Shown here piece by piece: positions 1 to 8,525 of a stretch of DNA of 64,000 nt. The first letter of the stretch is position 1; each line of letters begins with the position of its first letter. The stretch comes from Agrobacterium tumefaciens (GTDB lineage: Bacteria; Pseudomonadota; Alphaproteobacteria; Rhizobiales; Rhizobiaceae). Location: assembly GCF_000834635.1 (NCBI RefSeq), contig NZ_JXQV01000008.1, forward strand, positions 1 through 64,000, written 5' to 3'. The translations under genes and the position numbers were made by a program. The notes under the pieces are model-generated. The model made no database searches and was not told the DNA's origin. It saw only the letters and a list, made by a program, of their open reading frames with translations.

Positions 1-407
1 ATGCCGTCTTCTTCGGAGCGCAAACGGCCCATAAGCCGAAACTCTACGACCGCCCGGAAGCAACTGCCAATGCCGCAGTTTCCGCGCGCCTGCCCTATAT
101 GATGGCGACCTCTCGTTTCGCCCACTACCTGAAAGTCATGGGTCGCGACAAGATCGGCTCCTTCATGGAAGCATCCGATTGCGAAGTCTGGCTCAATCGC
201 TGGATCTCCAACTACGTCAACGCCAATGACGAAGCGGGCGAAGAGTCGCGAGCGAAGTATCCTTTGCGGGATGCGAAAGTGACTGTTCAGGAAATTCCGG
301 GCAAGCCGGGTGCCTATAACGCAGTCGCATGGATGCGTCCGTGGTTGCAGATGGAAGAACTGACCACATCGCTGCGCATGGTCGCTCGTATTCCAACCAA
401 GAACTGA
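1..407 (+). CDS. tssC: T6SS contractile sheath large subunit TssC/ImpC (3' end only)
   Basis: The frame is open from base 3 to the stop at 405-407, so this is the last ~134 residues of a gene that begins outside the window. The segment carries the TssC/EvpB C-terminal features RFAHYLKVMGRDKIGSF, LNRWISNYV and the late EIPGKPGAYNAVAWMRPWLQ. The same features recur in the next gene. TssC pairs with TssB to form the contractile sheath around the Hcp tube in the cytoplasm. Its position just before a second tssC copy matches impC of the rhizobial imp operon; tssB and tssA would be expected upstream, outside the window. Confidence 0.93.
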   Translation, partial: AVFFGAQTAHKPKLYDRPEATANAAVSARLPYMMATSRFAHYLKVMGRDKIGSFMEASDCEVWLNRWISNYVNANDEAGEESRAKYPLRDAKVTVQEIPGKPGAYNAVAWMRPWLQMEELTTSLRMVARIPTKN

Positions 408-468
408 ACCAAACAGGTGATGGGGGCTTTCCCGCCCCCGTCCCGGCCTTCTTGCCCGGAGCCCATTC

Positions 469-1863
469 ATGCCGCCACGGTCCGTTTCGGACATTCGCAG
501 TCAGGCCGATCAGCTCATCGCGCTGATCGATGATGCGCTGAACCGCCAGGTTAACGCTATTCTGCACCATGCCGAATTTCAGGCCATGGAAGCACGGTGG
601 CGTGGCCTTGCCATGGTCGTGCGGGAGGCGAGCCGTAGCCCCGAGGTCAAGATCAAGCTTTTGAATGCGAGCTGGCGTGAACTGGCGCGCAGCATGGAAA
701 GGGCAACCGACTTCGATCAGAGCCATCTTTTCGAAATCGTCTACAACCGCGAATTCGGCATGCCGGGTGGAGAGCCCATCGGCCTGATGGTAGGTGATTA
801 CGCATTTTCCCCTGACGATATAGGTGGTGTAGACGGCATCACCACATTGTCGCAGATCGGCATGGTGGCTGCTGCCGCGTTCTGCCCGTTCATTGCCGGT
901 GCCTCTCCGTCCACAATCGGATTGGAAGATTTTTCGGAACTGGTCCGCGTGCAGGATTTCTCATGGCTGAAGCAGGAGAAATCGCGCCTGCGCTGGAATG
1001 CCTTGCGCGCCCGCGATGACAGCCGTTTCATCGGCCTCGTTGCGCCGCGCATCCTGCTTCGCTCGCCCCACAAACCCTTTTCCCGCCGACGCGAAGACCC
1101 GTTTCCATTTCGCGAACATATTGGCGAAGATGGAGATACATTGCTGTGGGGCAACCCCGCTTTCGCCTTCGCCTCAGTGGTGGTGCGCAACTTCATCGAT
1201 TCAGGCTGGTTTGCCGATATTCGCGGCGTAACGCAGGATGAGATCGACGGCGGAATGCTGTCGTCCTGGCAGCTGCCGCCACTTGATCTGGGCATTGAGA
1301 GCAACGGTCTTTCCGCCCAGCCGCCCGTCGAAATGCAGCTGACCATGGGTCAGGAGCAGCAATTTTCCGATCTCGGCATCGTGCCTGTATCGACAACATA
1401 TCTGTCGAGCATGGCGATTTTCAATGCCAATCAATCTCTCCATGCCCCTGGCCACTATTCCAAGGAAAGCGCCCGCCAGAATGCGCGGCTGGCAGCCATG
1501 CTGCAATATGTGCTCTGCGCCTCGCGCTTCTCGCACTACCTCAAGGTCATCATGCGCGACGATATCGGCCAGCTCAGCGATGCGCTGACGATTGAGCGCA
1601 AATTGGAAAACTGGTTGTCGTCCTACACTCTGGGCAATGACGACGCGGAAGCTTCGCTTCGTATCCGCTATCCGCTGCGCTCAGCTGGCATCAAGGTTTA
1701 CGAAATTCCCGGAAAGCCGGGGAGCTTTTCCTGCACGGTGCGGCTGCAGCCGCATTTCCAACTGGACGACGTATCCACCAGCTTTCACCTCATTGCCGAG
1801 ACAACCACGCCAACCGCATCGATTACGCGGTCTTCGCCTGAGCCACAAAGGATACAAGCATGA
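469..1863 (+). CDS. impD: Second TssC-family protein (ImpD / TssC40 type)
   Basis: 464 residues from an ATG preceded by CGGAG. The N-terminal part (QVNAILHHAEFQAMEARWRGL) and the C-terminal part (SRFSHYLKVIMRDDIG, YEIPGKPGSFSCTVRLQPHFQ) are those of the TssC/EvpB sheath family and clearly paralogous to the preceding gene. Rhizobial imp operons carry this pair. In Agrobacterium tumefaciens the two are called TssC41 and TssC40, and the longer copy is the main TssB partner. Here the ImpD product probably has an accessory or alternative sheath role (inference). Its stop overlaps the impE start as ATGA, so the two are translationally coupled. Confidence 0.92.
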   Translation: MPPRSVSDIRSQADQLIALIDDALNRQVNAILHHAEFQAMEARWRGLAMVVREASRSPEVKIKLLNASWRELARSMERATDFDQSHLFEIVYNREFGMPGGEPIGLMVGDYAFSPDDIGGVDGITTLSQIGMVAAAAFCPFIAGASPSTIGLEDFSELVRVQDFSWLKQEKSRLRWNALRARDDSRFIGLVAPRILLRSPHKPFSRRREDPFPFREHIGEDGDTLLWGNPAFAFASVVVRNFIDSGWFADIRGVTQDEIDGGMLSSWQLPPLDLGIESNGLSAQPPVEMQLTMGQEQQFSDLGIVPVSTTYLSSMAIFNANQSLHAPGHYSKESARQNARLAAMLQYVLCASRFSHYLKVIMRDDIGQLSDALTIERKLENWLSSYTLGNDDAEASLRIRYPLRSAGIKVYEIPGKPGSFSCTVRLQPHFQLDDVSTSFHLIAETTTPTASITRSSPEPQRIQA

Positions 1864-2684
1864 CACTTCGCGACGACATCACCCGCCTCATCGATGCCGA
1901 CCAATTGCAGGAAGCGATTGCCCATGCGCGGGACCATGTGAAGAAAAACGCCTCCGAGAAAGAGGGGCGTTATCTCTACATCGATCTCCTGATACTGGCG
2001 GGTGAACTTGAAAAGGCGGACGCCCAATGCAACGTGGCCTCAACCTTCTCGCCGCAGGATGCCGTCGGCTTTTCCCTTTTCCGCCAGCATTTGCGGGCCA
2101 TGGCGGCGCGGGTAGCGTGGTTCGAGAAAGGTGCCGTTCCCGACTTCACACATGGACCATCCGAGCTGGACCAGCTGGCCATCAAGGCCAATATTGCCGC
2201 CCGTGACGGTGACGCAAAAACCGCACGCAAGGCGCTGGCCGAACTGGATGAGAAGCGTGCCGAAATTTCCCTTACCGTGAACGAGGGCAAGGCGGGCTAC
2301 ATTCGCGACCTCGACGACCGTGTACCTCACGCGCTTGAAGTGCTGACCAACGGCGGCAAATATCTCTGGATCGATTATGATCGCATCGAAAGCCTCGCCA
2401 TCGAGCCGATGAGCCGTCCGCGTGATCTGGCCTACCGGCAGGCGGACTTGACCCTTCACGATGGCGCTATCGCCTCAGTCCTGCTGCCCGCGCTCTACCA
2501 CGGCAATGAAACCAGCACCTCACTGCTGCTGGCGCGCGAAACAGTCTGGGACGAGGACGCGGCGCTTGTGACTGGAAGCGGCCAACGCTGCCTGATTGTT
2601 GGCGATGATCTCGTGCCTTTCCATGAAATCTCCAGCATGTCGGCACCGGCGCGCAACCAAGAAAGGCAGTCAGCCCTTGGTTAA
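1860..2684 (+). CDS. impE: T6SS accessory protein ImpE (TagJ family)
   Basis: 274 residues. The N-terminus (DDITRLIDADQLQEAIAHARDHVKK, then a YLYIDLLILAGELEKADAQ stretch) is the TPR-like start of ImpE/TagJ. The C-terminal half contains the family's KYLWIDYDRIESL and ARETVWDEDAALVTGSGQR segments. In other species TagJ binds the TssB N-terminus and ClpV, and is thought to tune sheath disassembly; it is an accessory part found mostly in systems of this operon type. It starts inside the impD stop and its end overlaps the proposed tssE start by 8 bases. Confidence 0.9.
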   Translation: MTLRDDITRLIDADQLQEAIAHARDHVKKNASEKEGRYLYIDLLILAGELEKADAQCNVASTFSPQDAVGFSLFRQHLRAMAARVAWFEKGAVPDFTHGPSELDQLAIKANIAARDGDAKTARKALAELDEKRAEISLTVNEGKAGYIRDLDDRVPHALEVLTNGGKYLWIDYDRIESLAIEPMSRPRDLAYRQADLTLHDGAIASVLLPALYHGNETSTSLLLARETVWDEDAALVTGSGQRCLIVGDDLVPFHEISSMSAPARNQERQSALG

Positions 2685-3186
2685 TCCGCTGGAACAGTAC
2701 CGCCCCAAGCAAAGAACTTTGGCCCGCTCGGTTCTCGACCGGCTGCTGGATGACGCGCCGGATATGGAAAGCGATCCTCCAACAAGTCTTTCCGACCAAG
2801 TACGGGAGATGCGCGAAGTCATCAGGCGCGATCTTGAGCAGCTGCTCAACACGAGGCGCAATCCGGCAGGACCGCCCGCTGTCTTGAAGGAGCTGACGGA
2901 CGCGCTGGTGAGCTACGGCGTGGACGGCATTCTTTCGGCAAACCTCGTCACCGACCAGTCGAAGGCAAAGCTGGCGCAGACAATCGAACGGCGGATTTCC
3001 ATGTTCGAAACGCGCCTGTCGGACGTGACGGTGACCATCATAAAAAACCGCATTGATGGAGACCGGGCTTTGCGGATGCGGATCAACGCGACCTTCCGCC
3101 TTCATGAAGGAATGCCGCCGATCAGCTTTGAGTCCAAGATTGATCCATCAACCCAGCGTTTCCTTGTGGAGGCGGGTCATGGCTGA
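2677..3186 (+). CDS. tssE: T6SS baseplate wedge protein TssE (gp25-like)
   Basis: 169 residues when started at TTG 2677, which has GAAAGGCAG about 8 bases upstream and gives LVNPLEQYRPKQRTLARSVLDRL. A longer in-frame TTG at 2596 would overlap impE by 89 bases and has no comparable ribosome site. The body contains SLSDQVREMREVIRRDLEQLLNTRR and YGVDGILSAN, typical of the gpW/gp25 lysozyme-like fold of TssE (ImpF). TssE forms the baseplate wedge with TssF, TssG and TssK. The stop TGA (3184-3186) overlaps the tssF start. Confidence 0.9.
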   Translation: MVNPLEQYRPKQRTLARSVLDRLLDDAPDMESDPPTSLSDQVREMREVIRRDLEQLLNTRRNPAGPPAVLKELTDALVSYGVDGILSANLVTDQSKAKLAQTIERRISMFETRLSDVTVTIIKNRIDGDRALRMRINATFRLHEGMPPISFESKIDPSTQRFLVEAGHG

Positions 3187-4963
3187 AGGCTTTCTCGAAA
3201 AATACAATGACGAGCTTTTCGCATTGCGAAAGCGCGCGTCTCGCTTCGCTGCCGCTTTCCCGAAGATAGCGGGCAGACTGCGCATGACCGGCGAGGTTGC
3301 GGATGATCCGCATGTCGAACGGTTGATACAAAGCTTTGCCTATTCCGCAGCCCGCGTGCGCCAGAAGCTGGATGACGAGTTTCCGGAGCTTTCCGACAGC
3401 CTTTTGGAGACGCTGTACCCGCATTATCTTGCACCGCTGCCCTCCATGAGCGTCGTGCATTTTTCGCCGAGCCCTGCGCTGGCAACCGTGCAGACCCTGC
3501 CGCGACACAGCGAAATTCTGGCCGAGCCGATTGGCGGTGAAAGCTGCCGGTTCCGCACCACACAAGACGTCCATATCGTACCGCTGGAGATCGCCTCTGC
3601 GACGCTTGCCAGCCAGCCGATCGATGCGCCCTTTTCGCCCTCATCCGCTGGAGCCGCATCGTGTCTGCGCCTTTCATTGCGCACCACCTCGCCCCGGCCC
3701 ACAAGCTTTGGCGAAATGGGCCTGAATTCATTGCAGATCTTTATTTCCTCGGCGTGGCAGCAGGCAACGGCACTTCATGAACTGCTGACCAACCATTGCA
3801 TAGGCCTTGCGCTTGCGCAGCATTCCGAAGACCGCAACGCCGTGTTTCTACCGCCGTCGAGCCTGAAGCCATCAGGCTTCTCGAAGGACGAGGCGATGCT
3901 GCCCTACCCAGCAAACAGCTTTGATGGCTACCGCCTGCTGACAGAATTCTTCGCGCTTCCGCAAAAGTTCCTGTGTTTCGATATTGCCGGGCTCGATCAA
4001 TGGAGCGGTAGCGACTGCGAGCTTTACATCTATCTTGATGCCGCCGACTCTCGCCTCGAGAGAATGGTTGCAGCGAAGGATTTCGTGCTCAACGCGTCAC
4101 CTGTCATCAATCTTTTCAAGCAGAGCTGCGAGCCGTTGACGCTTGATGGCACCCGCACGGAATATCGCTTGCTGCCGGACGCAAGGCGGCAACGGACCCG
4201 CGAAATCTACGGCGTGGAAAACGTGCAACTGACCACCCGTTCAGGCCAGATCGAGAAGACATCCCCCTTCTTCGGTCGCACGCAACGCAGCAACGGGTCC
4301 AATGTATTCTGGCAGACCTATCGCCGGTTCGATGATGATGACGGTTCCTCCGATACGGATATTGCGTTCATCGATCAGCAACGTGGTCCGCTCGGCCCGC
4401 TTGATGTCGTCGCCAGCGTCGATACGCTGTGCATCAACCGCGAGCTGCCAAGCCAGCTTCCCTTTGGCGGTGGGCATCCCTTTTTGCAGCTATCTGCGGG
4501 GAACGAGGCCGTGGGCTCGATCCAGGCCTTGATGCCGCCAACGCCCGCCGTGCGGATGAATGAACGTTCGGCACGCGAATGGCGGCTGGTGTCTCACCTG
4601 TTGCTCAATCATCTTTCGCTATTCGACAATGGTGGCGCGCCGCTGAAGGATATTCTCTCCCTTTATGCCTTCCGCGACTCGCCTGAAACGCGACAGCTGG
4701 TGGAAGCGATTACATCAGTCGAAGCCCGTAATTCCCATGCGCGCATTGGCTCTGCCATGGTTCCCGGCACTGACACCACGCTCGAATTCGACCCAGCAAT
4801 GATCGACAGGCCTGCGGCCTACATCTTCGCCAGTGTGCTCAACCATTTCTTCGGGCTCTACACCTCGATCAACAGCTTCACCCGCCTGACCGCGACAATG
4901 CGGGGCCACTCCGAACCTCTTGCCCGTTGGCCTGCCCGTGCGGCGGACCGACCCCTGTTGTAG
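3179..4963 (+). CDS. tssF: T6SS baseplate subunit TssF (ImpG/VasA)
   Basis: 594 residues from ATG 3179, preceded by GGAGG at 3168-3172. The open frame extends upstream to 3053, but that part is tssE coding sequence. The N-terminus (FLEKYNDELFALRKRASRFAAAFPKIAGRL, then DPHVERLIQSFAYSAARVRQKLDDEFPEL and LLETLYPHYLAPLPSM) is the highly conserved TssF signature. Length is close to the usual ~600 residues. TssF joins TssE, TssG and TssK in the baseplate. It overlaps tssE by 8 bases and is followed 10 bases later by tssG with its own strong SD. Confidence 0.95.
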   Translation: MAEGFLEKYNDELFALRKRASRFAAAFPKIAGRLRMTGEVADDPHVERLIQSFAYSAARVRQKLDDEFPELSDSLLETLYPHYLAPLPSMSVVHFSPSPALATVQTLPRHSEILAEPIGGESCRFRTTQDVHIVPLEIASATLASQPIDAPFSPSSAGAASCLRLSLRTTSPRPTSFGEMGLNSLQIFISSAWQQATALHELLTNHCIGLALAQHSEDRNAVFLPPSSLKPSGFSKDEAMLPYPANSFDGYRLLTEFFALPQKFLCFDIAGLDQWSGSDCELYIYLDAADSRLERMVAAKDFVLNASPVINLFKQSCEPLTLDGTRTEYRLLPDARRQRTREIYGVENVQLTTRSGQIEKTSPFFGRTQRSNGSNVFWQTYRRFDDDDGSSDTDIAFIDQQRGPLGPLDVVASVDTLCINRELPSQLPFGGGHPFLQLSAGNEAVGSIQALMPPTPAVRMNERSAREWRLVSHLLLNHLSLFDNGGAPLKDILSLYAFRDSPETRQLVEAITSVEARNSHARIGSAMVPGTDTTLEFDPAMIDRPAAYIFASVLNHFFGLYTSINSFTRLTATMRGHSEPLARWPARAADRPLL

Positions 4964-4973
4964 GAGGAAGACG

Positions 4974-5993
4974 ATGCAGCGTGAGATGCTCGACATTGAG
5001 AAACAGCAAGCAGAGCTTCTGGCAACGAACCCAGGTGGCTTCGAGCCTGCCACGGCATTCCGGGTTGCGCAGCATCTGGCCTCCGATGATGAGCTGACGA
5101 TCGGATCGCATAACGGTGCCCGCCCTACCCCCGTTGTTATCAGCGGTTATCGCAGGAAGAATGGCACGCTCGAACTGCGCTCTGCCTTTGCCCCTATCAT
5201 CGGGCCGCTGGGTTCGTTGCCGCCTAGCTATTCGGAATTGCAGCAGCGCGAGGAGCGCAATCGCTCCAAGGCGTTGACGAGCTTCTTCAACCTGTTTGCC
5301 GCCCGTTTCAGCGAACTCTTTGTTTCGGCGACCGAAAAATACCGGATGGCGCGTGGGCTGCGCTGGTCGCAAGACCGCGAAAACAATGCTTTCCGCAAGA
5401 CCTTGCTGTCGCTCACAGGCTTTGGCACTGCAGGTTTGAGTGATAATGCTGGCGTCAAGGACGACGTTCTCCTTCGGTTTAGCGGCCTGTTGGCAAATCG
5501 CAACCGCAACACGACGGCGCTGACTTCGATGCTGCAGGAATTCACCGGCCTGCCTGTAACCATCGAGCAGTTCTGCAGACGCTGGGTGCCGCTGCCTGTC
5601 CACGAGCAAAGCCAACTTGGGCAAGCCGGTGGCTTGCGTCTGGGCCAGAACGTGACAGCTGGCAGTGCCATCGAGGATTTCAGCAGCCGCTTTCGCATCG
5701 TTCTCGGCCCGGTTGGCTATGCGGATTATCTGGCGCTGACGCCCGGTTCGAAACGGCTTGCCGAAATCTTCGCCGTGGCACGCCTTTTCGTCGGCAGCGG
5801 TTTCGATTTCGATGTTCAGGTCATTTTGAAGAAAGAGGACATTCCGTTCTGCCGCCTTGGCCAAGACGCCTCCCCGGCAAGACTTGGCTGGAACAGCTGG
5901 GCGCGGGTTGCACCGGCAGGCAAGGATAGCATGGATGCGATCATAACCGAGCGCGAAGGCTCGGCGATCTCCAGCGTGGGGGCGTTATCATGA
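4974..5993 (+). CDS. tssG: T6SS baseplate subunit TssG (ImpH/VasB)
   Basis: 339 residues from ATG 4974, chosen because AGGAGGAAG lies at 4962-4970; the frame is open further upstream inside tssF. Family features are the N-terminal FEPATAFRVAQHL, the central PSYSELQQREERNRSKALTSFFNLF and RFSELFV, LLSLTGFGT with an LLRFSGLLANRNRNTTAL segment, and GFDFDVQVILKKEDIP near the end. TssG bridges TssF to TssK in the baseplate wedge. The stop overlaps the fha start as ATGA. Confidence 0.93.
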   Translation: MQREMLDIEKQQAELLATNPGGFEPATAFRVAQHLASDDELTIGSHNGARPTPVVISGYRRKNGTLELRSAFAPIIGPLGSLPPSYSELQQREERNRSKALTSFFNLFAARFSELFVSATEKYRMARGLRWSQDRENNAFRKTLLSLTGFGTAGLSDNAGVKDDVLLRFSGLLANRNRNTTALTSMLQEFTGLPVTIEQFCRRWVPLPVHEQSQLGQAGGLRLGQNVTAGSAIEDFSSRFRIVLGPVGYADYLALTPGSKRLAEIFAVARLFVGSGFDFDVQVILKKEDIPFCRLGQDASPARLGWNSWARVAPAGKDSMDAIITEREGSAISSVGALS

Positions 5994-7195
5994 AACTTGT
6001 GCTGAAGGGCGCACAAACGAACGGTGGAGCAAAGCCCAACCAGTGGAGCCTTGAACACGGCAGTCGCATGATTGGGCGTTCCAGCGATAGCGACTGGCAA
6101 GTGAATGACGACGCTCGGCGGGTCTCCAAGCATCACTGCACTATTTCGCGGGATCAGGCCGGGTTCTTCATTGTCGACCAAAGCGCCAATGGAACTCAGG
6201 TGGATGGACGATTATTGCTGGAGGGCGAAACGACACGTCTGCAAAGCGGCTCACGCATCGGCATCGGCACGCGCACCTTCGAGGTCGTGATTACCGGTGA
6301 GGCAGAGGCGGATTTTAGTGATCCCGATCAGTCACTGCGCATCAGCGACGAGACAATGACAATCTCGGCAATCCTCTCAGACATTGCCCCCAGCGGTCGT
6401 GCCTCACGAGGGCCGATCGCCGCAGGCGCTTCTAATGACGGCTGGCCTGATGCTGAACCAAGCCCATCGGGGAAGAAGACAAAGACCATCTCGCGCAATG
6501 TGGAAGTGGGCTGGGATGCCCCGCCCTCCACCAGTGGCGTTGGGACCGTGCTGCCAAATGACTGGAACGAGGAGCCGGTCGAAAGCAGCAAACACGAACA
6601 TACCGATGCAATGAACATTCCCGTGCTCGTTTCCCGCCCTGCAAAGCCGAAGCCGGACGCGCAGGATTTCGACGCGATCTTCACGCCGGAAGCGCAAGCG
6701 CAGGAAAAGGAGCCAGAGGCTTTCATCAGTGCGCCGGGTCATGACCCGGTCGATGATCTTCTGACGCAACTGGAAAGAGAAACGGCAGAATGCCTAGCCG
6801 TTCTGGATATCGACCCAGCCGACCTCGCGCATGAGACCGATGCAACGACCGACAGGGCGCGGCTTGAGGGCCTCATTCGCCAGCAACGGCTTCTTGCGTC
6901 ATCGCTCGAAACGCTGATCCGTACCTCCACGCTCAAGCTGGAGCCGAGGCTGATCGAAGCGAAGGCAGACGCGCAGAACGACTGGCGCACCCTGCTTGCT
7001 CACAAGCAATGGCGGCAGATGATCAGCAGAACGGACTACTGGTCCACATTCAAAAAGCAATTCGAAGAGGGTGGCCGAGCTTTATCGGTCAGGGAATTTC
7101 TTCAACGGGCAGCGCGTGGAGACGCCGCACTTGAAGAGGCTCTCAACCCACGCCAAACAGACACCAAGGGGGTAAGCAACCAAGATGAGGCATGA
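5990..7195 (+). CDS. fha: T6SS FHA-domain protein (ImpI/Fha)
   Basis: 401 residues. An N-terminal FHA domain (about residues 1-100) shows GRSSDSDW, RRVSKHHCTI and QSANGTQVDG, the phosphothreonine-binding loop pattern. A low-complexity middle rich in P, E and S follows, and the last ~150 residues (DDLLTQLERETAECLAVL onward) are helical. In T6SS threonine-phosphorylation switches, Fha is phosphorylated by PpkA or binds phosphorylated TssL. A ppkA-like gene and a TagF-PppA fusion lie at the end of this operon, which supports that role. It overlaps tssG and tssK at its two ends. Confidence 0.9.
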   Translation: MKLVLKGAQTNGGAKPNQWSLEHGSRMIGRSSDSDWQVNDDARRVSKHHCTISRDQAGFFIVDQSANGTQVDGRLLLEGETTRLQSGSRIGIGTRTFEVVITGEAEADFSDPDQSLRISDETMTISAILSDIAPSGRASRGPIAAGASNDGWPDAEPSPSGKKTKTISRNVEVGWDAPPSTSGVGTVLPNDWNEEPVESSKHEHTDAMNIPVLVSRPAKPKPDAQDFDAIFTPEAQAQEKEPEAFISAPGHDPVDDLLTQLERETAECLAVLDIDPADLAHETDATTDRARLEGLIRQQRLLASSLETLIRTSTLKLEPRLIEAKADAQNDWRTLLAHKQWRQMISRTDYWSTFKKQFEEGGRALSVREFLQRAARGDAALEEALNPRQTDTKGVSNQDEA

Positions 7196-8525
7196 AAACC
7201 GAGTCGCCTGGAGCGAGGGCATGTTCCTTCGCGTTCAACATTTTCAGCAATCCGACCGCTGGACGGAACGACTTGTGCGCAACACGACGCGCAATCTCTC
7301 GCCCTACCCTTGGGGTGTGGCAGAGATTGGCATAGACCGAAGCGCACTTGCCATCGGACAGTTCGCCCTGTCAAATCTGCGCGGTATCCTGCCGGATGGA
7401 ACGCCGTTTGAAGCCCCTGAAGATACCGACCTTCCTTTGCCGCTCGATCTGGATGAGAGCGTCAAGAATGCCATTGTGTATCTGGCGCTTCCCGCCCGCC
7501 AACCCGGCAAGGCTGACATGTCCACCGGTGGAAAAGCCGATGTCAACAGCGTGCGGATTGTTGCCACGACCTATGAGGCCACGGACGCCAATGTTGATAC
7601 CGATTTCGTAGCACCCATCGAAGTTGGACGGCTAAGCCTGAAGTTCCTGAAAACCGGTGATGATCTTTCCGGCTATGACCTCATAGGTTTGGTTCGCGTT
7701 GTTGAAGTCAGGTCTGACCGCGCCGTAATCCTGGACCCAGATTTCATCCCGCCGGTGCTGAACTGCGCCGCGTCATCTCGGCTGAGCGAACTTTTGACCG
7801 AGTTGCTTGGCATCGTCAGGCACCGGGCACAGGCCATTTCGGAGCGGATCGGTGATCCGACGATCAGAGGCACGGCGGAAGTGGGGGATTACTTCCTTCT
7901 GCAGATACTCAATCGCGCCGATCCGCTGCTTGCTCACCGTTCCGCCAATGCAACGCGCTTCCACCCCATTCGCTTTTACGAGGATTGCATTCAGCTGGCC
8001 GGTGAACTTGCCACATTCACGACGGATAAAAAGCGCGCAACGGATTTTCCGCCCTATCGGCATGACGACCTGAAAACAAGCTTCGCCGCCGTATTCGATG
8101 ATCTACGCACATCGCTCTCAGCCGTTCTCGAGCAGGCCGCTGTCGCCATCGAACTCATAGAGCGCAGGCACGGCGTGCGCGTCGGAACCATTCACGATCG
8201 CACCCTCCTGCGCGATGCCGGCTTCGTTCTCGCCGTGCGAGCTGACATGTCCGCCGAGGACATTCGCCGCAAACTGCCAGCGCAGATCAAGGTCGGTCCG
8301 GTGGAGCGCATTTCAGAGCTGGTCAATGTGGCGCTTCCGGGCATTCCCGTCCGGTCTCTGCCGGTGTTGCCGCGACAGCTCCCCTATCGCTCGGGCACGA
8401 TTTATTTCGAGATCGATACCAAGTCACCTCTTTGGAAGCAGCTTGAAACCTCTGGCGCCATTGCGCTGCATCTCGCGGGTGAGTTCCCCGGCCTTGAGAT
8501 GGAAATGTGGGCGTTACGCGAATGA
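7185..8525 (+). CDS. tssK: T6SS baseplate-membrane connector TssK (ImpJ/VasE)
   Basis: 446 residues, the usual TssK length. The N-terminus (NRVAWSEGMFLRVQHFQQSDRW) is the strongest TssK signature, followed by PYPWGVAEIGID, LLTELLGIVRHRAQAISERIG and FHPIRFYEDCIQLAGELATF. The C-terminal GTIYFEIDTKSPLWKQLETSG is also typical. TssK is a phage receptor-binding-like trimer that connects the baseplate to TssL and TssM at the inner membrane. The start ATG at 7185 lies within the end of fha, and the stop overlaps tssL as ATGA. Confidence 0.95.
   Translation: MRHENRVAWSEGMFLRVQHFQQSDRWTERLVRNTTRNLSPYPWGVAEIGIDRSALAIGQFALSNLRGILPDGTPFEAPEDTDLPLPLDLDESVKNAIVYLALPARQPGKADMSTGGKADVNSVRIVATTYEATDANVDTDFVAPIEVGRLSLKFLKTGDDLSGYDLIGLVRVVEVRSDRAVILDPDFIPPVLNCAASSRLSELLTELLGIVRHRAQAISERIGDPTIRGTAEVGDYFLLQILNRADPLLAHRSANATRFHPIRFYEDCIQLAGELATFTTDKKRATDFPPYRHDDLKTSFAAVFDDLRTSLSAVLEQAAVAIELIERRHGVRVGTIHDRTLLRDAGFVLAVRADMSAEDIRRKLPAQIKVGPVERISELVNVALPGIPVRSLPVLPRQLPYRSGTIYFEIDTKSPLWKQLETSGAIALHLAGEFPGLEMEMWALRE

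Noticed and set aside
1..1863. Two tssC-like genes read as a frameshifted or duplicated single gene
   Set aside because: The second copy is full length with its own N-terminus and SD, and the impC-impD pair is normal in rhizobial imp operons.
4878..5864. 328-codon open frame antisense to tssF/tssG
   Set aside because: Shadow frame spanning two well-supported T6SS genes.
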